A stretch of 64,000 nucleotides of DNA. It comes from Sphingomonas taxi. GTDB lineage: Bacteria > Pseudomonadota > Alphaproteobacteria > Sphingomonadales > Sphingomonadaceae. The notes beneath the pieces were generated by a model. That model was not told the origin of the DNA, ran no database searches, and worked only from the letters and a program-made list of their open reading frames with translations. Each line of letters begins with the position of its first letter. The first letter of the stretch is position 1. The stretch lies in NCBI RefSeq assembly GCF_000764535.1, contig NZ_CP009571.1, positions 3,534,001 to 3,598,000 of the forward strand, given 5' to 3'. Below are positions 18,091 to 27,990 of this stretch, one piece after another. The position numbers and the translations under genes were made by a program.

Positions 18091-18597
18091 TCAGCTGCCC
18101 TTGCGGCCGATCACCTCGACGCGGGCGACCACTTCGGCGCAGACGGCGGGGGTGACGAACTTGCCGATCGGGCCGCCGAACAAAGCGATTTCCTTGACCA
18201 GCCGGCTGGCGATCGGTTGCAGCGCGACGTCGGCCATCAGGAAGACGGTCTCGACCCGCGGATTGATCTGCTGGTTCATCCCCGCCATCTGATATTCATA
18301 TTCGAAGTCTGCCACCGCGCGCAGGCCGCGGATGATGACCCTGGCGCCCTGACGTTCGGCGAAGTCCATCAGCAGCGAATCGAAGGCGACGACCTCGACC
18401 GTGCCACCGATCCCCGCCACCTCGCGGCGGACGATCGCCATCCGCTCCTCGATCGTGAACATCGGCGACTTGGACGGGTTGGTGGTGACGCCAATCATCA
18501 GCCGGTCGACCAGCTTCGCGCCGCGCCGGATGATGTCCATATGCCCCAAGGTGATGGGGTCGAAGGTGCCGGGATAGACGCCGATCCGCTCTGCCAT
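18091..18597 (-). CDS. coaD: Pantetheine-phosphate adenylyltransferase
   Basis: Adds AMP to 4'-phosphopantetheine to make dephospho-CoA; 168 residues, usual length. The nucleotidyltransferase signature is GVYPGTFDPITLGHMDIIRR (T-x-G-H). It also has IIRGLRAVADFEYEYQMAGM, NPRVETVFLMAD and the C-terminal ASRLVKEIALFGG segment. The start is the ATG before AERIGVYPG. Confidence 0.96.
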   Translation of the reverse strand: MAERIGVYPGTFDPITLGHMDIIRRGAKLVDRLMIGVTTNPSKSPMFTIEERMAIVRREVAGIGGTVEVVAFDSLLMDFAERQGARVIIRGLRAVADFEYEYQMAGMNQQINPRVETVFLMADVALQPIASRLVKEIALFGGPIGKFVTPAVCAEVVARVEVIGRKGS

Positions 18598-18608
18598 GTC
18601 GTTACCCT

Positions 18609-19499
18609 TCAGCGATCGCGTTCGACGACGTAGCGCGCGACCTCGCGCAGCACGTCGGCTTCGGCGCCGTACCCGTGGAGGTGCCGTACCGCCTGGTCGA
18701 CGAGCATGCGGCATTGCTCGCGCGCCCGGTCGACGCCGAGCAGCGAGAGGAACGTCTCCTTGCCCGCCTCGCCGTCCTTGCGCAGCGCCTTGCCGACCAC
18801 CGCCTCGTCGCCCTCGGCATCGAGCAGGTCGTCGGCGATCTGGAAGGCGAGGCCGAGGTCGTGCGCATAGCCGTGCAGGCTGCGCCGCCCCTCCGGCGGC
18901 ACGCGGCCGAGGATCGCACCCAGCTCCACCGAAACGGAGATCAGCGCGCCGGTCTTCATCTGCTGCAGCCGGGTGACGGTGGCGAGATCGAAGCGCGAGC
19001 GTTCGGCGACGAGGTCCATCATCTGCCCGCCGGCCATGCCGCCCGGCCCGGAGGCGCGCGCCAGTTCCATCACCAGCTCGGCGCGGACGAAGGGATCGGC
19101 GTGCGTCCTGGGATCGGCGAGGATCTCGAACGCCAGCGCGTGCAGGCAGTCGCCGGCGAGGATCGCGGTCGCCTCGTCAAATGCCTTGTGGACGGTCGGC
19201 TTGCCGCGGCGCAGGTCGTCGTCGTCCATCGCCGGCAGATCGTCGTGGATCAGCGAATAGACGTGGATCGCCTCCACCGCGAGCGCGACGTCGCCCGAAC
19301 AGTCGCGGTCGACGCCGAACAGATCGGCGGTCGCGCCGACCAGCAGCGGCCGCAGCCGCTTGCCGCCGCCGATCGCCGCATGCCGCATCGCGCGATACAG
19401 ATCGGCGCGGGGATCGTCGGGGATCGCCAGCAGCCGGGCGAACCGCGCGTCGATGTCCGCGGACATGCGCGCCAGTGCCGCATCGAGCGTCGTCGTCAC
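18609..19499 (-). CDS. ispA: Polyprenyl synthetase, probable farnesyl diphosphate synthase
   Basis: Head-to-tail isoprenyl diphosphate synthase, 296 residues from a GTG at 19499. The first aspartate-rich motif is SLIHDDLPAMDDDDLRRGK (DDx4D type) and the second is FQIADDLLDAEGDEAV. GGKRLRPLLV and DCLHALAFEIL are further family features. Size and the xseB neighbour match IspA (FPP synthase) in proteobacteria, where xseB-ispA is a common pair. It starts 4 bases after the xseB stop. Confidence 0.88.
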   Translation of the reverse strand: MTTTLDAALARMSADIDARFARLLAIPDDPRADLYRAMRHAAIGGGKRLRPLLVGATADLFGVDRDCSGDVALAVEAIHVYSLIHDDLPAMDDDDLRRGKPTVHKAFDEATAILAGDCLHALAFEILADPRTHADPFVRAELVMELARASGPGGMAGGQMMDLVAERSRFDLATVTRLQQMKTGALISVSVELGAILGRVPPEGRRSLHGYAHDLGLAFQIADDLLDAEGDEAVVGKALRKDGEAGKETFLSLLGVDRAREQCRMLVDQAVRHLHGYGAEADVLREVARYVVERDR

Positions 19500-19503
19500 G
19501 CGA

Positions 19504-19743
19504 TCAGCCTGCGGCAAAGGGGCGCGTCGCCGTCGCCTTGCCCTCGGCATCGAGGCGGATCGCCTCGATCCGCGCCTGCGCGGCGTCGAGCCGCTCGGCG
19601 CAGCGCTGGCGCAGACGGTCGCCGCGCTCGTAGAGCTGGATCGATTCGTCCAGCGTCGCCTCGCCGCTTTCGAGCCGGCCGACGATCCGTTCCAGCTCCT
19701 TGAGCGCGTCTTCGAACGACAGGCTTTCGATAGGATTATCCAT
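19504..19743 (-). CDS. xseB: Exodeoxyribonuclease VII small subunit
   Basis: 79 residues: IESLSFEDALKELERIVGRL, ESGEATLDESIQLYERGD and LRQRCAERLDAAQARIEAI are the standard XseB helical segments. It pairs with XseA (not in the window) to form the single-strand nuclease. Upstream of ispA and probably co-transcribed. Confidence 0.95.
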   Translation of the reverse strand: MDNPIESLSFEDALKELERIVGRLESGEATLDESIQLYERGDRLRQRCAERLDAAQARIEAIRLDAEGKATATRPFAAG

Positions 19744-19806
19744 GGCCTCGCTATGCGGCAGCGTCGCAGCAGGCGCAAGCACGGGCGGCGGCATCGCCGC
19801 GTCGGC

Positions 19807-19998
19807 TCAGCGGCGGGCGGTCCAGGTGTAGAGCACCGACACACCGACCAGCCCGAGGTCGATCGCCGCCTGGACGCGATGCGGGCGCGGATCGCCGATG
19901 TCGTGGGTGAGCAACCGGATGTCCGGCGTCGGGTGGCGCAGCGCGAGCAGCGAGGCGAGCGCGATGCCTGCCACGGCCAGTTTCCGACGGTCCCTCAT
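19807..19998 (-). CDS. Small hypothetical protein with hydrophobic N terminus
   Basis: 63 residues, MRDRRKLAVAGIALASLLAL followed by RHPTPDIRLLTHDIGD; one N-terminal hydrophobic segment (residues 8-20) and another moderately hydrophobic one near the C terminus (AIDLGLVGVSVLYTW). Membrane or exported, function unknown. It lies between the GGDEF gene and xseB on the same strand. Confidence 0.55.
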   Translation of the reverse strand: MRDRRKLAVAGIALASLLALRHPTPDIRLLTHDIGDPRPHRVQAAIDLGLVGVSVLYTWTARR

Positions 19999-20056
19999 CG
20001 CGCAATCCTCCCGATGGGTGAATTCCTACCAGAAAGCCGGCCCCGCTGCCAGCGGG

Positions 20057-21742
20057 TCATGCCACCTGGGCGAGGGGGGCGCCGTGGCGGACGCGGTCGC
20101 GTCCGGCCGCCTTGGCGGCGAACAGGGCACGGTCGGCGCAGCGGTACAGCGCCTTCCAGTCGGTCTCGCGGCGCAGCGTGCCGGTGCAGGTGCCGATGCT
20201 GGCGGTGACGACCAGGTCGAACGGCATCCGCTCCATGCGCAGCCGGTCGAGCACCGCGCGCGCGTCGAGCGGCGTATCGGCACGCACCAGCAGCGCGAAT
20301 TCCTCGCCGCCGATCCGCGCGACCAGCGCCTCGGGCGTGGCTGCGGCGCGCAGCGAGCGGGCGATGAGGCGCAGCACCTCGTCGCCGCCGTCATGGCCGA
20401 TCGTCTCGTTGATCCGCTTGAAATGGTCGATGTCGACGAGGATCAGCTGATGCGCGTCCTCGCGGCCGATCGCACCGTCGAGGAAGGCGCGGCGGTTGAG
20501 CAGGCCGGTGAGCGGGTCGGTCGCGGCGAGCAGGCGGGCGGCGATCTCCTGCTCGCGCGCCGCGTCGCGCTCCAGGCTGAGCAGGCGGATGCGATAGGCG
20601 ACGCCGAGCGACGACAGCGCCGCCTCCAGCGCCATCGCCAGCAGCGTCGAATTGTCGATCCACAATTGCCAGGCGAAGACGTTGAACGCCGCCAGGATGC
20701 GGACGCTGCCCAGCACCACCGGCGCGCCCCAGGCGAGGCCGAAGACCCACAGATAGTTGCTGCGCCGGCGATAGGCGCGGATCAGGATCGGGGCGAGCAG
20801 GGTGATGACGAACAGATAGCTTGAGGTGCTGATCAGATCGGTGATCGCGGCGAAGCGCGGGGTCAGTCCGGCATAAGCGGCGGCGGCGAGCAGGACGAAG
20901 GCGATGACCGCGCTGCTGTACGGCCGCAGCCAGCCGTCGAACACGCGGCGTTCGAAGAAGGCGCGCGCGAAGACCAATGCCGCGGCGGCGGAGCCGGCGA
21001 GCAACACGTAATTGATCCGCTGTCGATCGTTGTTGTCGATGCCGGTGATCTGGCCGAGCAGCCCCGACGAGGTGAAGGCATAACCGAGCAAACACAGCAC
21101 CATCAGGCAATAGGCCGGCTGGAACGCCTGACGCAGCGCCGCCCAGAGCGCGAGATTGTAGACGAGCAGCGCGAGGCACATGCCGGCGAACGCCGCATAG
21201 AGCGCGGCCATCGTCATGTCGGCGGCGGCGGCGGCGTCGCGGTCGATCAGCGTCGGCCCGATCACCACGCCGCGGCGGTTGAGCGCCCCCTCGACGTGCC
21301 ACAGCAACCGCACCGGCGGCGCGGCGTGACGCGGCAGCGCCAGTTCGATGATCGCGCCGAGGCGCAGGTGCCGGCCCGCGTTAGCGCTGGTGAAGCCGGT
21401 CCGGCGGATCGCGCCATCGGCATAGAGCACGTAGAGCGTCGCGCGTGTCTGCCACAGGCTCGCCTGGCGCACGCGCAGCGGCGCGTCGCCGGTGGCGGGC
21501 AGCGGCTGCGACAGCACCCAATAGTCGCCCGCGCCATAGGCGGTCTGCTTGCCCGCGCAGTCGAAGCGCTGCGGCTGCGTGAACAGCATCGCGGCGGTGC
21601 GGCCGTCCGCCTGACCGGTGGCGGGGAGGATGCAGGCGCGCAGCGGGACGTGGACGGCGGCGTGGGCCGGATCGGCGGCGAACGCGGTCAGGACCAGCAA
21701 CAGGACGGTGAGGATCCATCGTATTGCGGGCGCGCTCGACAT
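20057..21742 (-). CDS. Membrane diguanylate cyclase (7TMR-DISM + GGDEF)
   Basis: 561 residues. Signal-like N terminus (IRWILTVLLLVLTAFAADPA), an extracytoplasmic 7TMR-DISMED2-type domain (about 30-165), seven transmembrane helices (about 175-380), then a GGDEF domain. The active-site motif RIGGEEFALL is intact and ATDPLTGLLNRRAF and VDIDHFKRINETIGHDGGD are typical. No RxxD inhibitory site precedes GGEEF, so product inhibition by that route is unlikely. It should make c-di-GMP in response to an external cue. The ATG at 21742 was chosen because it begins the signal segment; the frame continues upstream without support. Confidence 0.9.
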   Translation of the reverse strand: MSSAPAIRWILTVLLLVLTAFAADPAHAAVHVPLRACILPATGQADGRTAAMLFTQPQRFDCAGKQTAYGAGDYWVLSQPLPATGDAPLRVRQASLWQTRATLYVLYADGAIRRTGFTSANAGRHLRLGAIIELALPRHAAPPVRLLWHVEGALNRRGVVIGPTLIDRDAAAAADMTMAALYAAFAGMCLALLVYNLALWAALRQAFQPAYCLMVLCLLGYAFTSSGLLGQITGIDNNDRQRINYVLLAGSAAAALVFARAFFERRVFDGWLRPYSSAVIAFVLLAAAAYAGLTPRFAAITDLISTSSYLFVITLLAPILIRAYRRRSNYLWVFGLAWGAPVVLGSVRILAAFNVFAWQLWIDNSTLLAMALEAALSSLGVAYRIRLLSLERDAAREQEIAARLLAATDPLTGLLNRRAFLDGAIGREDAHQLILVDIDHFKRINETIGHDGGDEVLRLIARSLRAAATPEALVARIGGEEFALLVRADTPLDARAVLDRLRMERMPFDLVVTASIGTCTGTLRRETDWKALYRCADRALFAAKAAGRDRVRHGAPLAQVA

Positions 21743-21875
21743 GAGCCGCGGGCTAGCAGTCGAGTGCAAACCATTGGTTAACAACAGGGTAAGCCGATTT
21801 GCCCGGTGGCGGCGATCGGGCATACCGGTGCCCGGGGAAAGATCGACGTTCAGCTCGTGGACTATCGCATGCCGC

Positions 21876-22122
21876 CGCCCCCCTTGCGGGCAGGGCAATC
21901 GCATATGGACGCCCGTGTGAGCCTGTCCTCTTCCAAGCTGACCCCGTCACCCCGGACTTGTTCCGGGGTCCACCCTGCGGCGAGGCGTAAGGCTTGAGTC
22001 GACACCCTTCTTTCGCGGCCCGGTGGACCCCGGAACGAGTCCGGGGTGACGATCCTGCTAACGAAACCGATCGAACCTCATCACCGCAGCCATAGGCGAT
22101 AGCCCTGCCTTGGCGGGCGAGG
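21876..22122. repeat. B-family element with outer inverted arms (copy B2)
   Basis: Occupies the 422-bp gap 21743-22164. The core B hairpin is 21946-22050 (GTCACCCCGGACTTGTTCCG ... CGGAACGAGTCCGGGGTGAC). Around it lie outer arms: left CCCTTGCGGGCAGGGCAATC-GCATATGG (21881-21908) and right CCATAGGCGATAGCCCTGCC-TTGGCGGG (from 22090), imperfect inverted copies. The same double layer recurs at 35.6 kb. Confidence 0.85.
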
Positions 22123-22164
22123 AATTTGTGACCAAGATCATCGGCTCCACCGAGGGAGGGACGC

Positions 22165-22578
22165 ATGCAATCCATGACCGAACCGCGCGTCGGCTGCGGC
22201 GCGGCGATCGTCGTCGATGGCCAGATCCTGCTGCTGCGCCGGCTCAAGCCGCCCGAGGCGGGCTGCTGGGGCCTGTCCGGCGGCAAGATCGACCTGTTCG
22301 AAACCGCCGAAGCGGCGATGCGCCGCGAGGTTTCGGAAGAGCTCGGCATCACCGTCGGTGCCGCGGAGTGGCTGTGCTGGGTCGACCAGATCGATGCCGA
22401 CGCCGGCACGCATTGGGTCGCGCCGGTCTATCGCGTCCGCGACTTCACCGGCACGCCGCGCAATTGCGAGCCGACCAAGCATGAGGGACCGCGATGGTTC
22501 GCGCTCGACGCGCTGCCCGAACAACTGACCACGCCGACGCGGGTCGCCGTGGCGGCGCTGGGGGTGATCGGGGCATAG
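22165..22578 (+). CDS. NUDIX hydrolase
   Basis: 137 residues. The Nudix box is complete from G40: G-x5-E46-x7-R54-E55-x2-E58-E59-x-G61 (GKIDLFETAEAAMRREVSEE then LGI). It hydrolyses a nucleoside diphosphate linked to another moiety; the substrate cannot be read from sequence. The C-terminal EGPRWFALDALPEQLTTPTR is usual in ADP-ribose/CTP-type members. The ATG at 22165 follows GAGGGAGGGACGC. Flanked on both sides by palindromic repeats, so probably a single-gene unit. Confidence 0.92.
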   Translation: MQSMTEPRVGCGAAIVVDGQILLLRRLKPPEAGCWGLSGGKIDLFETAEAAMRREVSEELGITVGAAEWLCWVDQIDADAGTHWVAPVYRVRDFTGTPRNCEPTKHEGPRWFALDALPEQLTTPTRVAVAALGVIGA

Positions 22579-22636
22579 GGTAGCCTGCGCGCGTCCGGGG
22601 GCTGTCCCTGCAAAGGGCCGTGATATCGACGGATCA

Positions 22637-22733
22637 GCACCGTGTTCCTGCGAAAGCAGGAACCCAGGGCCAAGCAGACAATACCTTACGGTGTTCGGGA
22701 CTCCTGGGCTCCTGCGTTCGCAGGAGCACTGGT
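22637..22733. repeat. A-family palindromic element (copy A3)
   Basis: In the 309-bp gap 22579-22887. Hairpin GTTCCTGC-GAA-AGCAGGAAC, spacer CCAGGGCCAAGCAGACAATA, then GGCTCCTGCGTTCGCAGGAG. Same orientation as the cobG copy read on its coding strand, and open in the corresponding frame. Confidence 0.88.
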
Positions 22734-22829
22734 CGGGTATCGCCCTTGCCGGGGCATTACTGAGCAAACCATCACCAGCGCGAGCACGTCCGCGTAACGC
22801 ACAGTCTGTCGACCGTACGCCGCACTCCC

Positions 22830-22866
22830 AAAGCAAAACGGGCCGGACTGTCGCCAGTCCGGCCCG
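22830..22866 (-). terminator. Intrinsic terminator of clpA
   Basis: On the minus strand GGGCCGGACT-GGCGAC-AGTCCGGCCC is a perfect 10-bp stem followed by GTTTTGCTTT. It lies 22 bp after the clpA stop. Confidence 0.9.
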
Positions 22867-22887
22867 CTCTGCATCGTCGTCCGAACC

Positions 22888-25203
22888 CTATTTGGCGTCG
22901 ACCGGTTCGGCCTTGCCCTTCTTCTTGGGCTTCTTCGGCGCCGCCGGCTCGATGCCGAACGACAGCGCACCGTCCTTCATCCGCACCGTGACCTCGCCGC
23001 CATGGACGAGCTTGCCGAACAGCAGTTCCTCGGCGAGCGGCTGCTTGATCTTCTCCTGGATCAGGCGACCCATCGGACGCGCGCCGTACAGCTTGTCATA
23101 GCCCTTCTCGGTGAGCCAGCTCTTGGCGGCATCGTCCAGATTGATGTGGACGTTGCGGTCGGCGAGCTGGAGTTCGAGCTGGAGGATGAACTTGTCCACC
23201 ACCCGCGCGACCACCTCGGTCGGCAGATAGCCGAACGGCACGATCGCATCGAGCCGGTTGCGGAATTCCGGCGTGAACATCTTCTGCACCGCCTGCTCGT
23301 CCTCGCCCTCGCGGGTGAGATTGCCGAAGCCGACCGTCTCGCGCGCCATGTCCGACGCACCGGCATTGGTGGTCATGATCAGGATGACGTTCCTGAAATC
23401 GACCGACTTGCCGTGCTGGTCGGTGAGGCGGCCGTTGTCCATCACCTGCAACAGGATGTTGAACAGATCGGGATGCGCCTTCTCGATCTCGTCGAGCAGC
23501 AGCACGCAATGCGGATTCTGGTCGACCGCATCGGTCAGCAGCCCGCCCTGGTCGAAGCCGACATAGCCCGGCGGCGCACCGATCAGTCGGCTGACCGAAT
23601 GCCGCTCCATATATTCGCTCATGTCGAAGCGCTGGAGCGGGATGCCCAGGATCGACGACAATTGCTTGGCGACCTCGGTCTTGCCGACGCCGGTCGGGCC
23701 GGTGAACAGATAGTTGCCGATCGGCTTTTCCGGCTCGCGCAGGCCGGCGCGGGCGAGCTTGATCGCCGAGGCGAGCTTCTCGATCGCGCTGTTCTGGCCG
23801 AAGACGACGCGCTTCAGATCGGTTTCGAGGCTTTCCAGCGCCGCCTTGTCGTCGGTGCTGACCGACTTCGGCGGAATGCGCGCCATCGTCGCGATCACCT
23901 GTTCGATCTCCTTGGCGGTGATCGTCTTCTTGCGCTTGTTGAGCGGCACCAGCATCTGCATCGCGCCGACCTCGTCGATCACGTCGATCGCCTTGTCGGG
24001 CAATTTGCGATCGTTGATGTAGCGCGCCGACAGCTCCACCGCCGACTTGATCGCATCGGGGGTGTATTTGACGTTGTGATGATCCTCGAACGCCGAGCGC
24101 AGGCCGGCGAGGATCTTGATCGTATCCTCGATCGTCGGCTCGTTGACGTCGATCTTCTGGAAGCGCCGCAGCAGCGCGCGGTCCTTCTCGAAGTGGTTGC
24201 GGAACTCCTTGTACGTCGTCGAGCCGATGCAGCGGATCGTGCCGCCCGACAGCGCGGGCTTCAGCAGGTTGGAAGCGTCCATCGCGCCGCCGCTGGTCGC
24301 GCCGGCACCGATCACGGTGTGGATCTCGTCGATGAACAGCACCGCGTGCGGCAGCTTCTCCAGCTCGTTGACGACCGCCTTCAGCCGTTCCTCAAAATCG
24401 CCGCGATAGCGGGTGCCGGCGAGCAAGGCGCCCATGTCGAGGCTGTAGATCACCGCCTCGAGCAGCACGTCAGGCACCTCGCCCTCGACGATCTTGCGCG
24501 CGAGCCCCTCGGCGATCGCGGTCTTGCCGACGCCGGGATCGCCGACATAGAGCGGGTTGTTCTTCGACCGGCGGCACAGGATCTGGATCGTACGATCCAC
24601 CTCCGGCCCGCGCCCGATCAGCGGATCGACCTTGCCGATCTTCGCCTTCTCGTTGAGGTCGACGGTGAATTGCTTGAGTGCGCTTTCCGTCTTGCCCTTC
24701 TCCTGTCCCTTGGCGGGCTTGTCGTCCTCGGCGCCCTTCGGCGTCGTGGCTTCGGTCGCGGCGCCGCCCTTGCCGACGCCGTGGCTGATGAAGCTCACGG
24801 CATCGAGGCGGCTCATGTCCTGCTGCTGCAGGAAATAGACGGCATAGCTCTCGCGCTCGCTGAACAAGGCGACGAGCACGTTGGCGCCGGTCACCTCGTC
24901 GCGACCCGACGATTGCACGTGCAGGATGGCGCGCTGGACGACGCGCTGGAAGCCGCTGGTCGGCGACGGATCGGTCGCGGCATCGACCTTGAGCGCGTCG
25001 AGCTCGGTATCGAGATAATGCGCGACGGTAGTCTTGAGATCGCCGAGCTCGACGTGGCACGCCTCCATCACCTTGGAGGCATGTTCGTCGCCGATCAGCG
25101 CGAGCAGCAGATGTTCGAGCGTCGCATATTCGTGCCGACGCGAGGACGCGGCTTCGAGCGCCTTGTGCAGCGTGGTCTCGAGCGCGGGGGCGAAGGATGG
25201 CAT
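22888..25203 (-). CDS. clpA: ATP-dependent Clp protease ATP-binding subunit ClpA
   Basis: AAA+ unfoldase that feeds substrates to ClpP; 771 residues. It has an N-terminal Clp repeat domain (residues 1-145), Walker A of D1 at 221-228 (GDPGVGKT) with Walker B VLFIDEIH near 288-295, and Walker A of D2 at 502-509 (GPTGVGKT) with [20 protein letters not shown]. There is no coiled middle domain, which separates it from ClpB. The C-terminal tail is Lys/Pro-rich. The adaptor gene clpS, often just upstream, is absent here; a DUF1192 gene lies there instead. Confidence 0.96.
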   Translation of the reverse strand: MPSFAPALETTLHKALEAASSRRHEYATLEHLLLALIGDEHASKVMEACHVELGDLKTTVAHYLDTELDALKVDAATDPSPTSGFQRVVQRAILHVQSSGRDEVTGANVLVALFSERESYAVYFLQQQDMSRLDAVSFISHGVGKGGAATEATTPKGAEDDKPAKGQEKGKTESALKQFTVDLNEKAKIGKVDPLIGRGPEVDRTIQILCRRSKNNPLYVGDPGVGKTAIAEGLARKIVEGEVPDVLLEAVIYSLDMGALLAGTRYRGDFEERLKAVVNELEKLPHAVLFIDEIHTVIGAGATSGGAMDASNLLKPALSGGTIRCIGSTTYKEFRNHFEKDRALLRRFQKIDVNEPTIEDTIKILAGLRSAFEDHHNVKYTPDAIKSAVELSARYINDRKLPDKAIDVIDEVGAMQMLVPLNKRKKTITAKEIEQVIATMARIPPKSVSTDDKAALESLETDLKRVVFGQNSAIEKLASAIKLARAGLREPEKPIGNYLFTGPTGVGKTEVAKQLSSILGIPLQRFDMSEYMERHSVSRLIGAPPGYVGFDQGGLLTDAVDQNPHCVLLLDEIEKAHPDLFNILLQVMDNGRLTDQHGKSVDFRNVILIMTTNAGASDMARETVGFGNLTREGEDEQAVQKMFTPEFRNRLDAIVPFGYLPTEVVARVVDKFILQLELQLADRNVHINLDDAAKSWLTEKGYDKLYGARPMGRLIQEKIKQPLAEELLFGKLVHGGEVTVRMKDGALSFGIEPAAPKKPKKKGKAEPVDAK

Positions 25204-25337
25204 TCAGATTACTCCAGTCGGGCCGCGGTGGGTCGCCGCGCCCTTTCCAACCATGTCGGTATCGCGGGCGTCCGCATCAAGCACTTGACGTCGCACCGTC
25301 GGCATCCTGCACGCGGCCGGTCGAGTGCCCTGCCGGT

Positions 25338-25532
25338 TCATCGCCGGAATAACGCGTCGGCGGTTGCGCGGTGGTTAACGGATCGCTCGCGCGCCAGCCG
25401 GGTCCGGACGATCTCGCCCTCCAGCGCGTCGAGCCGCGCGTCGAGCTCGGCGACCGACAGCGGATCGAGATCCTGCCGCAGCAGCTCGGTCAATGCGTCA
25501 TTGGGACGCGACGGGGCGTCGTCCGATTCCAT
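25338..25532 (-). CDS. DUF1192 family protein
   Basis: 64 residues; PLSVAELDARLDALEGEIVR is the characteristic DUF1192 segment (a short helical hairpin). Function unknown; the family is widespread in alphaproteobacteria. It is upstream of clpA on the same strand with a 134-bp gap. Confidence 0.85.
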   Translation of the reverse strand: MESDDAPSRPNDALTELLRQDLDPLSVAELDARLDALEGEIVRTRLARERSVNHRATADALFRR

Positions 25533-25627
25533 CGTCGCATAACGTTGACCCCCGCCCGCACGATGTCAATAAGGCCGTCATGCCCGTATCTCCGCGGTCG
25601 GGCGAGCTACGGACAGGATGCGACCGG

Positions 25628-26626
25628 ATGAGCGAAGTGCCCGAGACGATGCAGGCGATCGATCCGGAGGCGCCCGGCGGCCCCGAAGTGCTGCAACTGG
25701 TCGAACGGCCGGTGCCGCGGCCCGGTGCGGGCGAGGTGCTGATCCGCGTCGCCGCCGCCGGGGTCAACCGCCCCGACGTGCTCCAGCGCAAGGGCGGCTA
25801 TCCGCCGCCGCCGGGCGCGCCGTCGATCCCCGGGCTGGAGATCGCCGGTACCGTCGTCGCGCTCGGTGCCGATGTCGATGAGGCGCTGCTCGGCCAGCGC
25901 GTCTGCGCGCTGCTCGCGGGCGGCGGCTACGCCCAATATGCGGTCGCGCCCGCCGGCCAGTGCCTGCCGGTGCCCGCCGGGCTCGACATGATCGAGGCGG
26001 CGGCGATCCCCGAGACGCTGTTCACCGTGTGGACCAATCTGTTCGAGCGCGCCTTCGCCACCGAGGGTGACAGCGTGCTGCTGCACGGCGGCACCAGCGG
26101 CATCGGCACGATGGCGATCGCGCTCGCCAACATCTTCGGCCTGACGATCATCGTCACCGCCGGCTCGGACGCGAAATGCGCACGCGCCCGCGAACTCGGC
26201 GCGACGCATGCGATCAACTACAAGACCGAGGATTTCGTCGAGCGGGTCAAGGCGATCACCGACGGCAAGGGCGTCACCGCGGTCATCGACATGGTCGGCG
26301 GCGACTACGTGCCGCGCAACCTGCAATGCCTCGCCGACGACGGCCGCCACGTCTCGATCGCGGTGCAGGGCGGCGCGCAGGCGACGATCCCGCTGTTCGA
26401 GATCATGCGCCGCCGCCTGACGCTGACCGGATCGACCCTGCGCCCGCGCGACACCGCGTTCAAGTCGCTGGTCGCCGACGAGATCGGCCGCACCGTCTGG
26501 CCGCATGTCGAGGCCGGCCGGCTGCGCCCGATCATCGATCGCGTCTTCCCGCTCGCCGAGGCGGCCGCGGCGCACGCCCGGATGGAAGAGGGCGATCACG
26601 TCGGCAAGATCGTGCTCACCGTCTGA
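25628..26626 (+). CDS. NAD(P)H-quinone oxidoreductase (zinc-free MDR family)
   Basis: 332 residues of the PIG3/QorA type. It has an N-terminal GroES-like domain (EVLIRVAAAGVNRPDVLQRK, GYPPPPGAPSIPGLEIAGTV) and a Rossmann domain with LLHGGTSGIGTMAIALANIF as the nucleotide loop. There are no zinc-ligand cysteines in the catalytic loop. It probably reduces quinones or enones with NADPH. The ATG at 25628 is taken; an alternative ATG seven codons later also begins at a conserved position. The frame upstream is not conserved. Confidence 0.9.
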   Translation: MSEVPETMQAIDPEAPGGPEVLQLVERPVPRPGAGEVLIRVAAAGVNRPDVLQRKGGYPPPPGAPSIPGLEIAGTVVALGADVDEALLGQRVCALLAGGGYAQYAVAPAGQCLPVPAGLDMIEAAAIPETLFTVWTNLFERAFATEGDSVLLHGGTSGIGTMAIALANIFGLTIIVTAGSDAKCARARELGATHAINYKTEDFVERVKAITDGKGVTAVIDMVGGDYVPRNLQCLADDGRHVSIAVQGGAQATIPLFEIMRRRLTLTGSTLRPRDTAFKSLVADEIGRTVWPHVEAGRLRPIIDRVFPLAEAAAAHARMEEGDHVGKIVLTV

Positions 26627-26870
26627 TCCGCGCCGGGCATAGATATTAGGTTGTTAACTCCCTTGTCTTTAAACGGTAACTTATTGAAATCTATCCGACG
26701 GACATGCGCCGCGGTTTGTGTTCGGAGGTCCTTTCCGATGCAAGTGGAATCTTGACCCGCGGCAGGTGCGGTTCCGTACCGCGCGCGTCCTTACTGGCGA
26801 AACTCTTGCTCCCCTCGCCGCTTGCGTCCATGCCTGCGGTTCATCCCCAATGGATTGTCCCGCGCGCGTC

Positions 26871-27950
26871 ATGACTCTTCCTCCCGCTTCTCCGCCCCGC
26901 TCCTCCCGCCGGGCGGGTTCCGCGCCGACGATCAGCGACGTCGCCAAGCGCGCCGGCGTCTCGCCGATGACCGTCTCGCGCGTCATCAACGGCGAAAGCA
27001 ACGTCCGCCCCGCCACCCGCGACCGGGTCAACGACGCGATCTCCGCGCTCAATTACGCCCCCAATCCCGCCGCACGCAGCCTGGCGGGGGCGGGGCCGTC
27101 GCGCGTCGGGCTGCTCTACAGCAATCCCAGCGCCGGCTTCCTCAGCGAATTCCTGCTCGGCAGCCTCGACCAGGCGAGCCGCAGCGACGTGCAGATCATC
27201 GTCGAGAAATGCGACCTCGGCGATCACGAGCTGGAGGTCGCACAGCATCTGATCGACGGCGGCATCGACGGCATCATCCTGCCGCCGCCGCTGTGCGAGG
27301 CGCCGGCGCTGCTCGCGCTGCTCGACGCGGCCAATATCCCGAGCGTCGCGGTCGCCACCGCGCTGCCCGCGGCGAGCCAGATGGCGATCCGCATCGACGA
27401 TCGCGCCGCCGCGGCGACGATGACCCGGCATATCATGGACCTTGGCCATCGCCGCATCGGTTTCATCGCCGGCAATCCCAATCTCTCCGCCAGCGACCAG
27501 CGGTTGGAAGGCTATCGCGAGGCGCTGGCCGAAGCGGGGATCGCGATCGACCCGGACCTGATCGTCGACGGCCTGTTCACCTATCTGTCCGGCCTCGACG
27601 CCGCCGAACAACTGCTCGGCCTGACCGACCCGCCGACCGCGATCTTCTCGTCCAACGACGACATGGCGGCGGCGACGGTGGCGGTGGCGCATCGCCGCGG
27701 GCTCGACGTGCCCGGCGACCTCACCGTCTGCGGCTTCGACGACACGACGCTGTCGACCGCGATCTGGCCCGAGCTCACCACCATCCACCAGCCGATCGCC
27801 GACATGGCGCGCGCCGCGGTCGCGCTGCTCGTCGGCACCATCCGCCGCCAGCGCGGCGGCGACGCCCCGCGTCATCAGGTGCTCGACTATACGCTGATCC
27901 GCCGCCAGTCCGACGCCCCGCCGCGGCGGCGGCCGCGCGCCAGCCTTTAG
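26871..27950 (+). CDS. LacI-family transcriptional regulator
   Basis: 359 residues from ATG 26871. The helix-turn-helix and hinge are APTISDVAKRAGVSPMTVSR ... INGESNVRPATRDRVNDAI, with a basic N-terminal tail. A periplasmic-binding-like effector domain follows (VGLLYSNPSAGFLSEFLLGS; FSSNDDMAAATVAVAHRRGL; LTVCGFDDTTLSTAIWPELT). It closely resembles the LacI regulator at 61.6-62.6 kb. Its target is not obvious: no sugar genes adjoin it. A half-operator-like CGGTAAC lies in its own leader at about 26676. An ATG at 26850 would add seven residues. Confidence 0.9.
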   Translation: MTLPPASPPRSSRRAGSAPTISDVAKRAGVSPMTVSRVINGESNVRPATRDRVNDAISALNYAPNPAARSLAGAGPSRVGLLYSNPSAGFLSEFLLGSLDQASRSDVQIIVEKCDLGDHELEVAQHLIDGGIDGIILPPPLCEAPALLALLDAANIPSVAVATALPAASQMAIRIDDRAAAATMTRHIMDLGHRRIGFIAGNPNLSASDQRLEGYREALAEAGIAIDPDLIVDGLFTYLSGLDAAEQLLGLTDPPTAIFSSNDDMAAATVAVAHRRGLDVPGDLTVCGFDDTTLSTAIWPELTTIHQPIADMARAAVALLVGTIRRQRGGDAPRHQVLDYTLIRRQSDAPPRRRPRASL

Positions 27951-27990
27951 GTTGGATCGACGGTCCCGAAGGGCCTAGAAGAAGAGGAAT

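Noticed and set aside
25204..25337. Heat-shock (RpoH) promoter before clpA
   Set aside because: A CTTGATGCGG sequence is present on the minus strand, but no -10 box fits at the right distance.
23002..25542. An 846-codon plus-strand frame opposite clpA
   Set aside because: Shadow of clpA; no start signal and no domain.
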